Part shown: piece by piece, positions 1 to 4,017 of the stretch
Position numbering within the stretch: the stretch's first letter is position 1
Layout of the letters: every line of letters begins with the position of its first letter
Assembly: GCA_046050105.1 (NCBI GenBank)
Contig: JBJOQE010000034.1
Coordinates: forward strand, 1-9,075
From: JAYQPD01 sp046050105
GTDB lineage: Bacteria > Patescibacteriota > Minisyncoccia > Phycocordibacterales > UBA918
Direction: 5' to 3'
Length of the DNA: 9,075 nucleotides
The notes under the pieces: model-generated
Seen by the model: only the letters and a program-made list of their open reading frames with translations
Told to the model about the DNA's origin: nothing
Database searches by the model: none
Position numbers and translations under genes: made by a program

Positions 1-547
1 CATGCATTGCAAGAAATCGGTCGTACTGATGGAACGCATGATTCTCAAACATATAGTTGAGTTCGTACGAGTAGCGAGGCTTTACTAAAAAAAGAATGTA
101 CGATGACCAGAAATAGAAAAAGGCAAACAGCATCGGTATGAGTGTGTAGCGAATGAACCCTGCATGACCTTCTTTTTGCGCTAAGTGTGAAATCACTACC
201 ACATGCATTGTCTCGTTATCTTGGGCGAGACGGGCATACTTTGCCACTCCCGAGAGCTGTATCGCTTTCGCTTCGTTGGCATAGCAGAGGGTGAGGAGTG
301 TGTATGCCGCAGAAGCCCACGAGTGGTACGGCACGCGGGCAATAACCTCCACAGCACGAAACTTCAAGTATGATGGCTCACTGCCATACACCACATTGCC
401 ACACCACACGAGCACCTTTCCCAGAAAGCGCGGAAGCCACGCTGGTGTGTAGTTGTCTAACACTTCTTTGTAACGCGCTAGCACCTCAGGGTCGTTAAGT
501 GCTTGGTTAAGCTGCTCGAGCTCTTCATTGCCACGTTGTAATTCCAT
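1..547 (-). CDS. Alternative oxidase-like di-iron protein (5' part; runs off the window)
   Basis: An open frame of 182 codons starts at ATG 547 and reaches the window edge without a stop, so the C-terminus is missing. The family (AOX, PF01786) oxidises quinol and reduces oxygen to water at a di-iron centre on the membrane, without pumping protons. Landmarks in family order are EVIARVP near residue 74 (AOX LETVAAVP, first Glu ligand), QDNETMHV near residue 120 (AOX ENERMHL, the ExxH ligands), a hydrophobic stretch around 140-160, then PRYSYELNYMFENHAFHQY (AOX SPKLAHRIVGYLEEEAIHSY). The triple-Glu of the third motif is reduced to one Glu plus Asn-His. The final ExxH motif would lie outside the window. 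The start at 547 is chosen because a TATACT -10-like box ends 8 bases upstream; in-frame ATGs at 571 and 583 would include that box. Another member of the ferritin-like AOX/MtoX-type superfamily is possible. Confidence 0.72.
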   Translation of the reverse strand, partial: MELQRGNEELEQLNQALNDPEVLARYKEVLDNYTPAWLPRFLGKVLVWCGNVVYGSEPSYLKFRAVEVIARVPYHSWASAAYTLLTLCYANEAKAIQLSGVAKYARLAQDNETMHVVVISHLAQKEGHAGFIRYTLIPMLFAFFYFWSSYILFLVKPRYSYELNYMFENHAFHQYDRFLAMH

Positions 548-555
548 ATGGGAAG

Positions 556-569
556 AGTATACCGTATAC
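556..569. promoter_or_regulatory. Divergent control region with paired GTATAC palindromes and AOX -10 box
   Basis: Two copies of the palindromic hexamer GTATAC lie one base apart (557-562 and 564-569) in the 42-base gap between the divergent AOX-like and OmdA genes. On the minus strand TATACT (561-556) would be the -10 of the AOX-like gene, 8 bases from its ATG. The repeated palindrome could be an operator acting on both genes, but this is inference only. Confidence 0.35.
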
Positions 570-574
570 ATTTT

Positions 575-583
575 TGATACCAT
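575..583 (+). promoter_or_regulatory. Extended -10 promoter of the OmdA gene (possible leaderless mRNA)
   Basis: TGA-TACCAT (TGn plus a 4/6 match to TATAAT) is followed by exactly six bases and then ATG at 590. This places the transcription start at or within a base or two of the start codon. No Shine-Dalgarno sequence is present. Confidence 0.4.
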
Positions 584-589
584 AGAGTT

Positions 590-856
590 ATGAAATCCAT
601 ACGGCTAGCCCAAGGTGTGGTACATACACTTCCACAGGATATGCGCGGTGCTATCCTTCTTACCTCCAAAGTACATACTGCATGGGAGGACATCACACCA
701 CTCGCACGTAACGAGTGGATTTGCTGGGTGACCTCTGCAAAGCAAGATGAGACACGGGCACGGCGAATGCGTATTATGAAAGAGAAGCTTGGGCGAGGTG
801 AACGGCGGCCATGCTGCTTTGCCGGTTGTCCGCATCGTGAAAAAAGTGGGCACTGA
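590..856 (+). CDS. YdeI/OmpD-associated (OmdA-like) protein
   Basis: This 88-aa protein matches the C-terminal OmdA domain of YdeI-type proteins (PF13376), linked in the literature to bacteriocin protection; its biochemical role is not established. The signature is W32 followed by EDITPLARNEWICWVTSAK (33-51) and ETRARR (54-59), the usual 'W..lTp..R.e.i.wi.sAK..eTR.rR' pattern. After it comes a short basic stretch and a C-terminal CCFAGCPHR (75-83), a possible metal-binding cluster also seen in stand-alone family members. The usual N-terminal DUF1801 half of YdeI is absent, but a separate DUF1801 gene lies three genes downstream (1768-2160). There is no RBS; an extended -10 box sits six bases before ATG. 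It is transcribed divergently from the AOX-like gene. Confidence 0.82.
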   Translation: MKSIRLAQGVVHTLPQDMRGAILLTSKVHTAWEDITPLARNEWICWVTSAKQDETRARRMRIMKEKLGRGERRPCCFAGCPHREKSGH

Positions 857-862
857 TATATA
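854..862 (+). promoter_or_regulatory. Possible extended -10 of the 157-aa gene
   Basis: TGA-TATATA fits an extended -10 with a start about 9 bases before ATG 878. The TGA is also the stop codon of the upstream OmdA gene. No RBS is visible before 878. Confidence 0.3.
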
Positions 863-877
863 CACCAATTTAAATAT

Positions 878-1351
878 ATGAAAAACAACACCATCACCGA
901 TGCGCTTAAAGTTAAAGTGACTAAGAAAGGAGAACGTTTTACCCGTGTGAAGAATCCGAATGGGCCAGACAGCGCTGTGGCTGAGTTTTTCCTCCTTGTC
1001 GACATCACCCCAACAAGTAGTACCATCTACATCCCACTTTCGATTGCCTCAGGGAAAAAGCCTACGGGTTTTGTCTATCAAATTGAAGGCACGAAACAAG
1101 CTACCATCATGGGAGCTGACATATCCTGCAAGGGAAGTGGAGTCACGCAAATCGCCCTCGGCACACTTCGGTATGCAAAGATACCGAAAGGGACGAAAGC
1201 AACGTTCCGCATCCACGTTGAAGTTGCAGCATTTATGCACCACACCTACCACATCACCCTCAACCGCATTAACTACAAACACGACCCAAGTGATGCGCGC
1301 TACAAGCACTACGATGAGGGTATTGAAAGCGGAACATTGATCTTGGATTAA
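878..1351 (+). CDS. Hypothetical protein, 157 aa, predicted beta-rich
   Basis: I do not recognise this protein. It opens with a basic N-terminus (residues 1-27, many Lys/Arg), followed by alternating short hydrophobic and polar stretches typical of beta strands, such as AEFFLLVDI (35-43), STIYIPLSIA (48-57) and KATFRIHVEVAAF (around 105-117). A His-containing segment HHTYHITLNRINYKH lies near 119-133. There is no signal peptide, no membrane span and only one Cys, so the protein is probably cytoplasmic. Codon use resembles its neighbours, and the frame is open over its whole length with a TAA stop. It lies 21 bases after the OmdA stop on the same strand, so co-transcription is possible. A phage or host-interaction origin cannot be judged from sequence alone. 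Confidence 0.7.
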   Translation: MKNNTITDALKVKVTKKGERFTRVKNPNGPDSAVAEFFLLVDITPTSSTIYIPLSIASGKKPTGFVYQIEGTKQATIMGADISCKGSGVTQIALGTLRYAKIPKGTKATFRIHVEVAAFMHHTYHITLNRINYKHDPSDARYKHYDEGIESGTLILD

Positions 1352-1391
1352 GCAACAACCTATACTCGAGGTGATACATTGCGTATACTCA

Positions 1392-1413
1392 TATAATAAT
1401 GATAATCATTTCA
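1392..1413 (+). promoter_or_regulatory. -10 box overlapped by a Fur-box-like palindrome
   Basis: TATAAT at 1392-1397 is a consensus -10. Overlapping it, 1395-1413 matches the 19-bp Fur consensus GATAATGATAATCATTATC at 15 of 19 positions, with all 15 matches contiguous (1396-1410). The site ends 8 bases before the ATG of the YCII-like gene, so a bound repressor would block initiation. No -35 match was found, and no Fur gene is in the window. Confidence 0.45.
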
Positions 1414-1421
1414 CCATATCT

Positions 1422-1760
1422 ATGAAATTCTTCGTCACCTATCAAATGCCCCACGCTGGTCTTGATGCTTGGATGCAGCTCCCCGAAGAAACACGCAAAG
1501 CACAAGAGCAAGAAATGCAAGCAACGTGGAATGCGTGGATGGCAGCTCATAAAACGGCTATTGTGGAGACTGCAGGGGTAGGGAAGCCAAAGCGCATCAC
1601 GGGAACAGGGGTAGAGGATACCCGTAACGACCTCATGATGTACTCATTTATTGAGGCAGAGTCGCACGAAGCTGCAGCGGACATGTTCAAGGAACATCCT
1701 CACTTCGGCATTCCAGGAGCTTGGATTGAGGTGATGGCAGTGAATAAGAACATTAACTAG
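1422..1760 (+). CDS. YCII-related domain protein (dimeric alpha-beta barrel family)
   Basis: This 112-aa protein has the layout of small stand-alone YCII/DGPF-type proteins: an N-terminal strand MKFFVTYQM, a helical middle (20-43, WMQLPEETRKAQEQEMQ onward), a glycine turn (AGVGKPKRITGTGVED, 51-66), then MMYSFIEAESHEAAADMF (72-89) and a closing HPHFGIPGAWIEVMAV (92-107). The last two segments are the usual second helix and last strand of the barrel. No enzymatic activity is established for this subgroup. ATG 1422 is chosen; the in-frame GTG at 1371 would place the -10 and Fur-like box inside the gene and add an unconserved N-terminus. There is no clear RBS. The DUF1801 gene starts 7 bases after its TAG, so the two form an operon. 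Confidence 0.8.
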   Translation: MKFFVTYQMPHAGLDAWMQLPEETRKAQEQEMQATWNAWMAAHKTAIVETAGVGKPKRITGTGVEDTRNDLMMYSFIEAESHEAAADMFKEHPHFGIPGAWIEVMAVNKNIN

Positions 1761-1767
1761 GGAGCGT

Positions 1768-2160
1768 ATGGCACCAGACATCCTCGCATACAACAAAGCA
1801 GAGAAAGGCGAGTACGCCAAAATCTGCACCTCTCTTCAAGGTCTCATCGACACTCACTTGAAAAAGAGTGAGTCGAAAGTGTGGCACCGTCATCCTGTAT
1901 GGTTTCTCGAGGGAAATCCTATCGTTGGCTATTCACATTTAAAAGCAGGTGTTCGCCTGATGTTCTGGAGTGGGAGAGACTTTGAAGAACCACTTCTCGC
2001 ACCTGGAACAGGAAAATTCAAAGACGCCTCAGTAACTTACACCAAAGCATCAGAGATAGTTGAAAAAGACATCAAGCGTTGGCTTAAAAAGGGAACACTC
2101 ATTCAGTGGGACTACAAAAACATCGTGAAGCGAAAGGGAAAGTTGGTGAGGTTACCATAA
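1768..2160 (+). CDS. DUF1801 (YdhG-like) domain protein
   Basis: A 130-aa protein of the DUF1801 family, which has a YjbR/CyaY-like fold; no reaction is known. Conserved features are VWHRHPVWFLEGNPIVGYS (38-56), VRLMFWSG (62-69) followed by FEEPLLAPGTGKFKDASVTY (72-91), and the C-terminal RWLKKGTLIQWDYKNIVKRK (104-123). These match family members over the full length. An RBS-like GGGAG (1760-1764) overlaps the upstream TAG stop, with ATG 7 bases on, so translation is probably coupled to the YCII-like gene. In many bacteria a DUF1801 domain is fused to an OmdA domain in YdeI; here the two halves are separate genes with two genes between them. A weak hairpin with GTTTTG follows the stop, but it is not a convincing terminator. 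Confidence 0.8.
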   Translation: MAPDILAYNKAEKGEYAKICTSLQGLIDTHLKKSESKVWHRHPVWFLEGNPIVGYSHLKAGVRLMFWSGRDFEEPLLAPGTGKFKDASVTYTKASEIVEKDIKRWLKKGTLIQWDYKNIVKRKGKLVRLP

Positions 2161-2192
2161 GCATTTTCCGTCCAACGGCGGTTTTGTTAACA

Positions 2193-2298
2193 GCTTCGCG
2201 ACCAGAACTCTCTCTTGTTACACAAGCAGTATGGGTTATTGGTATTTCGGTTACTGCGTACATAAATATCTGACAAAGCTTTGAGTCCTGGGCGGGGG
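2193..2298 (+). repeat. tRNA-Asn-derived structured element C (diverged copy)
   Basis: The left end (2193-2210) matches the reverse complement of the tRNA-Asn 3' end at 16 of 18 bases. Next is a hairpin CTTGT-TAC-ACAAG (2214-2226), exactly 21 bases from the left end, then GCAGTA...TACTGC (2226-2257), then the palindrome CAAAGCTTTG (2274-2283). The right end, GAGTCCTGG at 2283-2291, repeats the tRNA T-arm in the opposite orientation. CUUCGC (2194-2199) can pair with GCGGGG (2292-2297) as RNA, using two G-U pairs. Nothing in the stretch is protein-coding. Confidence 0.45.
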
Positions 2299-2383
2299 AC
2301 ACAAAAAGTCGCCCCAAGCTCCGCCTAGTGAACGAGGTTAGAACTGCGTTTTTGGCTCGACTGATACTTTCAATTCGATTTTG

Positions 2384-2438
2384 TAAAAAGAAAAAGCCGC
2401 CACATCGTAACGACTCTCTTGGTCGCGGTGTGGGGCTT
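2384..2438 (-). terminator. Rho-independent terminator of the 95-aa gene
   Basis: On the minus strand AAGCCCCACA (2438-2429) pairs with TGTGGCGGCTT (2404-2394), 10 pairs with one bulged base. A smaller GCGAC/GTCG stem lies inside the loop, and the T-rich tail TTTTTCTTTTT follows. It lies directly after the TAG of the 95-aa gene. Confidence 0.75.
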
Positions 2439-2440
2439 AG

Positions 2441-2728
2441 CTATATTGGACGATTAACCATATTTAGATCCACCGCGACATTTCGCTCATCAACGATTGA
2501 TTGGATATGTTCTTTAAACGCTGCAGTATCAAGGTTGCCATTACGAAGGCGATTAAGTTGATCCCAGCCTTCCTCTTTCGAGAGTGCAAGAGCATGTACC
2601 ATTGCTCCAAGATTGAAACTCAATTGTATCTTTCGCTCTTCAGATAAATCGTTCCATTGAGGAACACTCGAAAATCGAAGCACTTGCTCACACGAATGAA
2701 TGACGAATTGTGATACTTGGTTGACCAT
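2441..2728 (-). CDS. Hypothetical 95-aa helical protein between tRNA-derived repeats
   Basis: I do not recognise this protein. It is soluble, mostly helical by composition, with an aromatic/Leu-rich middle (WNDLSEERKIQLSFNLG, near 25-41) and an amphipathic stretch around 45-80; it has no membrane span and a single Cys. The gene looks real because it has every control element: ATG 2728 is preceded on the minus strand by CAGGAAAA, a good RBS about 6 bases upstream; farther upstream is an AT-rich -10 region inside a perfect 17-bp palindrome; and a terminator follows the stop directly. It stands alone, with the two structured tRNA-derived elements on either side, so it may be the cargo of a small mobile cassette. 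That role is inferred from position only. Confidence 0.7.
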   Translation of the reverse strand: MVNQVSQFVIHSCEQVLRFSSVPQWNDLSEERKIQLSFNLGAMVHALALSKEEGWDQLNRLRNGNLDTAAFKEHIQSIVDERNVAVDLNMVNRPI

Positions 2729-2754
2729 GATTATTTTCCTGTTTGTAGCCAGAG

Positions 2755-2771
2755 ACTAATATAATATTAGT
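2755..2771 (-). promoter_or_regulatory. Perfect 17-bp palindrome over the -10 region of the 95-aa gene
   Basis: ACTAATAT-T-ATATTAGT (minus strand) has perfect 8-bp arms and contains TATTAT, a good -10 candidate, 27 bases before the start codon. The arrangement is that of a repressor operator on its own promoter; the binding protein is unknown. Confidence 0.5.
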
Positions 2772-2797
2772 TAGGAATAGTTACAAACTTTTGTATT

Positions 2798-2929
2798 TTG
2801 CTCCGCGACCAGGAGACTCTTCCATTACATGGACGGTACACCTTTCATATTTTCTCATTGCTTCGCATTCAAAAATATATGAAAGGTTTTCGAGTCCTTA
2901 AAATTGCTTTGCAATTTTTCGCGGAGCAA
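2798..2929 (+). repeat. Cloverleaf-like tRNA-Asn-derived structured element B
   Basis: The outer 11-bp arms are TTGCTCCGCGA (2798-2808) and TCGCGGAGCAA (2919-2929), the tRNA-Asn acceptor stem plus flank. Inside are three perfect hairpins: TCCAT-TAC-ATGGA (2821-2833), ACCTTTCATAT...ATATGAAAGGT (2840-2887), and AAAATTGC-TTT-GCAATTTT (2900-2918). The left end shares 18 identical bases with the reverse complement of the real tRNA 3' end. The right part carries TTCGAGTCCT, the T-arm, in plus orientation. It may be a structured RNA or a single-strand-folding DNA element. Confidence 0.55.
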
Positions 2930-2936
2930 TATACGC

Positions 2937-2961
2937 AAAAATGCCCACTAGGGGCATTTTT
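2937..2961 (-). terminator. Terminator of tRNA-Asn (symmetrical)
   Basis: AAAAATGCCC (2937-2946) and GGGCATTTTT (2952-2961) form a perfect 10-bp stem with a 5-base loop. On the minus strand it begins 9 bases after the tRNA 3' end and ends in a T run. Because of its A/T flanks it could also stop transcription coming from the left. Confidence 0.8.
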
Positions 2962-2969
2962 ACTCTTTG

Positions 2970-3292
2970 CTCCGCGACCAGGACTCGAACCTGGAACCAA
3001 CTCCTTACACATTATCCTCTCGTTTCCGAGTGGGGTGGACTATATCATCACCTGATTTCCTATTGAAATTGAAGGTGGAAAGCGCTTCGAGGGTTATACA
3101 CTTCTGTGTAACCGCCTACTCCCGTAAAGGGATAGTCTCTGAACCTTCCAAGTGCATACTGCTCCTGGCTTGGCTGCTGATTGCCCTCGACTTGAACGTT
3201 AGGGTTTCCAGCAATTCACATTCTTTTCAATGCAGATTACTCTGCATAGCTGCCTCTGACAGGGAGCTGCTCTACCATTGAGCTATCGCGGA
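2970..3292 (-). tRNA. tRNA-Asn(GUU), split by a group I intron
   Basis: The exons are 3292-3259 and 3007-2970. Joined, they give a standard 72-nt tRNA: acceptor TCCGCGA/TCGCGGA (7 perfect pairs), D arm GCTC-AATGGTA-GAGC, anticodon stem GCTCC/GGAGT, anticodon loop CTGTTAA, five-base variable loop TGGTT, T arm CCAGG-TTCGAGT-CCTGG, and discriminator G. The loop CTGTTAA with G73 is typical of bacterial tRNA-Asn. CCA is not encoded; the gene is followed by CAAAG, so the tail must be added by CCA transferase. If the intron were ignored, the 5' half would suggest a GTC (Asp) anticodon, but the stem could then not close. A terminator follows at 2961-2937, and a sigma-70-type promoter lies upstream at 3372-3345. 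Confidence 0.9.
3008..3258 (-). ncRNA. Group I intron (IC3-like), 251 nt, no homing endonuclease
   Basis: The 5' exon ends in U (CTGT at 3262-3259), and CUGU pairs with GCAG (3253-3250) to form P1 with the diagnostic U-G pair. The intron ends in omega-G (3008). Core motifs in order on the minus strand are a P2-like hairpin ATGCAG-AGTAAT-CTGCAT, the P4 region GGAAACCCTAACG (3209-3197), the P/Q-type element GGGCAATCAGCAGCCAAGCC (about 3187-3167), the guanosine-site element GGTTCAGAGACTATCCC (about 3145-3129), a GGTTACAC...TAACC hairpin, and a P9-like CTCG-GAAA-CGAG stem with a GNRA loop. This is the small tRNA-intron class known from cyanobacterial tRNA-Leu and Azoarcus tRNA-Ile. No open frame of useful length lies inside, so it should self-splice without an encoded endonuclease. 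Confidence 0.88.
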
Positions 3293-3314
3293 ATGTACAA
3301 AATGTTTTACCCAC

Positions 3315-3334
3315 TCCGCGACAAGAATCGCGGA
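3315..3334 (-). repeat. Collapsed tRNA-Asn acceptor hairpin in the tRNA leader
   Basis: TCCGCGA-CAAGAA-TCGCGGA is a perfect 7-bp hairpin identical to the acceptor stem of tRNA-Asn. On its right, ATCGCGGAATGTA (3327-3339) repeats the tRNA 5' end and flank (3285-3297) for 13 bases. It looks like a tRNA copy whose body has been deleted. Confidence 0.6.
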
Positions 3335-3344
3335 ATGTAGGGCT

Positions 3345-3372
3345 ATTCTACGCGAAAACACATAATTTTCAA
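3345..3372 (-). promoter_or_regulatory. Sigma-70-type promoter of tRNA-Asn
   Basis: On the minus strand TTGAAA (3372-3367), a 16-base spacer and TAGAAT (3350-3345) give a good -35/-10 pair. The start would fall near 3338, so the transcript would begin at the collapsed acceptor hairpin and run into the tRNA. Confidence 0.55.
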
Positions 3373-3401
3373 TATGGTTCACGTGGGTAGAGTGAGCAAC
3401 C

Positions 3402-3425
3402 GAAAAAGAGGTAGAAAAAGAGGTA
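3402..3425 (+). repeat. Tandem 12-bp duplication GAAAAAGAGGTA x2
   Basis: Two exact adjacent copies (3402-3413, 3414-3425). Each copy contains an AGAGG RBS-like core. The second copy sits directly before the ATG at 3427 of a possible 30-codon frame. Confidence 0.8.
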
Positions 3426-3426
3426 T

Positions 3427-3519
3427 ATGGATGCAGTAAAAGCAGCTGCTCGGGTCGAGTGCTTGATGCATGCATTTGTGCACCGCAGATGGTACACATT
3501 AGCCGGTATACGCGCATAA
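3427..3519 (+). CDS. Possible 30-aa small protein (uncertain)
   Basis: A short frame opens at ATG 3427, directly after an AAAGAGGT RBS-like sequence, and ends with TAA. The product starts MDAVKAAARVECLMHAFVHR and continues basic/aromatic; it could form an amphipathic helix. There is no homology I can name. It lies in the 282-base gap between tRNA-Asn and the zinc-ribbon gene, which otherwise holds the tRNA promoter, the tandem repeat and the collapsed hairpin. The frame may be fortuitous. Confidence 0.22.
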   Translation: MDAVKAAARVECLMHAFVHRRWYTLAGIRA

Positions 3520-3574
3520 GCTCTAGGTTTTCTATATGCTATCAATATAGTTCTTTCATAGAGAAGGATACGAA

Positions 3575-3766
3575 ATGGTGCTCGTACTCAAGAAGAAACC
3601 TGCCTACAAGCAAGTAGTGTGTACAAAGGGTTGCGGAAGCACGCTCGGGTATGTAGAAAACGATATCCAGACCTACCGTGGCAAAGACTACAGTGGTGGG
3701 GAAGACGGCTGCGACTACATTAACTGCCCCGTGTGTAGCACACGTGTTGTCCTCAAGAGTTGGTAA
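3575..3766 (+). CDS. Small zinc-ribbon protein
   Basis: A 63-aa protein with paired cysteines C16-x3-C20 and C51-x2-C54 (CPVC), plus C46, consistent with one zinc ribbon. Between them is TLGYVENDIQTYRGKDYSGG (23-42), a pattern I associate with small uncharacterised zinc-ribbon proteins of bacteria and phages; the exact function is unknown. The start is firm: AGAAGGA (3562-3568) is a good Shine-Dalgarno sequence six bases before ATG 3575. TATAGT (3546-3551) is a fair -10 candidate. The gene stands alone, ends in three consecutive in-frame stops (TAA TAG TGA), and is followed at once by a strong terminator. Confidence 0.8.
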   Translation: MVLVLKKKPAYKQVVCTKGCGSTLGYVENDIQTYRGKDYSGGEDGCDYINCPVCSTRVVLKSW

Positions 3767-3776
3767 TAGTGAAATA

Positions 3777-3803
3777 CCGCAGAGCAATGCTCTGCGGTTT
3801 TTT
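3777..3803 (+). terminator. Rho-independent terminator after the zinc-ribbon gene
   Basis: CCGCAGAGC-AAT-GCTCTGCGG is a perfect 9-bp stem followed by six T residues. Confidence 0.92.
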
Positions 3804-3849
3804 ATATGCAATACAAGAATGACATACGCCAAGGGGTAGTACACAGCAG

Positions 3850-3858
3850 TGATATACT
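3850..3858 (+). promoter_or_regulatory. Extended -10 TGATATACT
   Basis: TGA-TATACT is a strong extended -10, followed by exactly six bases and ATG 3865. This geometry predicts a leaderless transcript for the 23-aa frame. Confidence 0.45.
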
Positions 3859-3864
3859 GGTGGT

Positions 3865-3936
3865 ATGCGCGGTGCGTATGCAGTGCTTGGAGTGGGGTTT
3901 TTAATACTTTTTATGGCTCTCTACCTATTGCACTAG
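3865..3936 (+). CDS. Possible 23-aa single-span membrane peptide
   Basis: The frame encodes a peptide starting MRGAYAVLGVGFLILFMALY and ending LLH: one Arg near the N-terminus and then an uninterrupted hydrophobic segment long enough to cross a membrane. It is too short for family assignment. Support comes from the extended -10 box TGATATACT placed six bases before the ATG, the same spacing seen at the OmdA and priA starts. It lies between the zinc-ribbon terminator and the glutaredoxin promoter, so it would be its own transcription unit. It could also be part of an untranslated leader. Confidence 0.35.
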   Translation: MRGAYAVLGVGFLILFMALYLLH

Positions 3937-3980
3937 GGGTGCATACGTACACGGTGGTGCATGTTGCCCCTACACCCAAG

Positions 3981-3989
3981 TGATATACT
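3981..3989 (+). promoter_or_regulatory. Extended -10 promoter of the glutaredoxin-DUF167-HPF unit
   Basis: TGA-TATACT, identical to the box at 3850, lies 28 bases before the glutaredoxin ATG at 4018. A start near 3996 leaves a leader of about 20 bases with a GAGG RBS. Confidence 0.5.
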
Positions 3990-4017
3990 AGAGGTATATC
4001 AGCATAACAATCGAGGT

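Noticed and set aside
478..1026. 182-codon open frame on the minus strand
   Set aside because: It covers the OmdA gene and the start of the AOX-like gene in wrong frames, and its low-complexity Arg/Ser product lacks any motif; the two recognisable genes explain this DNA.
1371..1421. Upstream GTG start for the YCII-like gene
   Set aside because: It would place the TATAAT and Fur-like box inside the coding region, while the conserved family N-terminus begins at 1422.
2328..2561. 77-codon plus-strand frame
   Set aside because: It runs through the terminator and end of the 95-aa gene, has no RBS, and its product is arginine-rich as expected of an antisense shadow.
3008..3258. Homing endonuclease gene in the intron
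   Set aside because: The intron is only 251 nt and fully used by core helices; no frame has LAGLIDADG, GIY-YIG or HNH motifs.
2967..3281. Plus-strand frames over the tRNA region
   Set aside because: They read the tRNA exons and intron antisense; the RNA structure explains the sequence.
3257..3292. tRNA-Asp(GTC) from contiguous reading of the 5' half
   Set aside because: The bases after the anticodon do not close the anticodon stem; only removal of the intron gives complete stems, and the result is Asn.
3374..3439. 21-codon basic frame with repeated RKRG
   Set aside because: It has no RBS, and the repeat is simply the translation of the 12-bp tandem duplication; too short to support.
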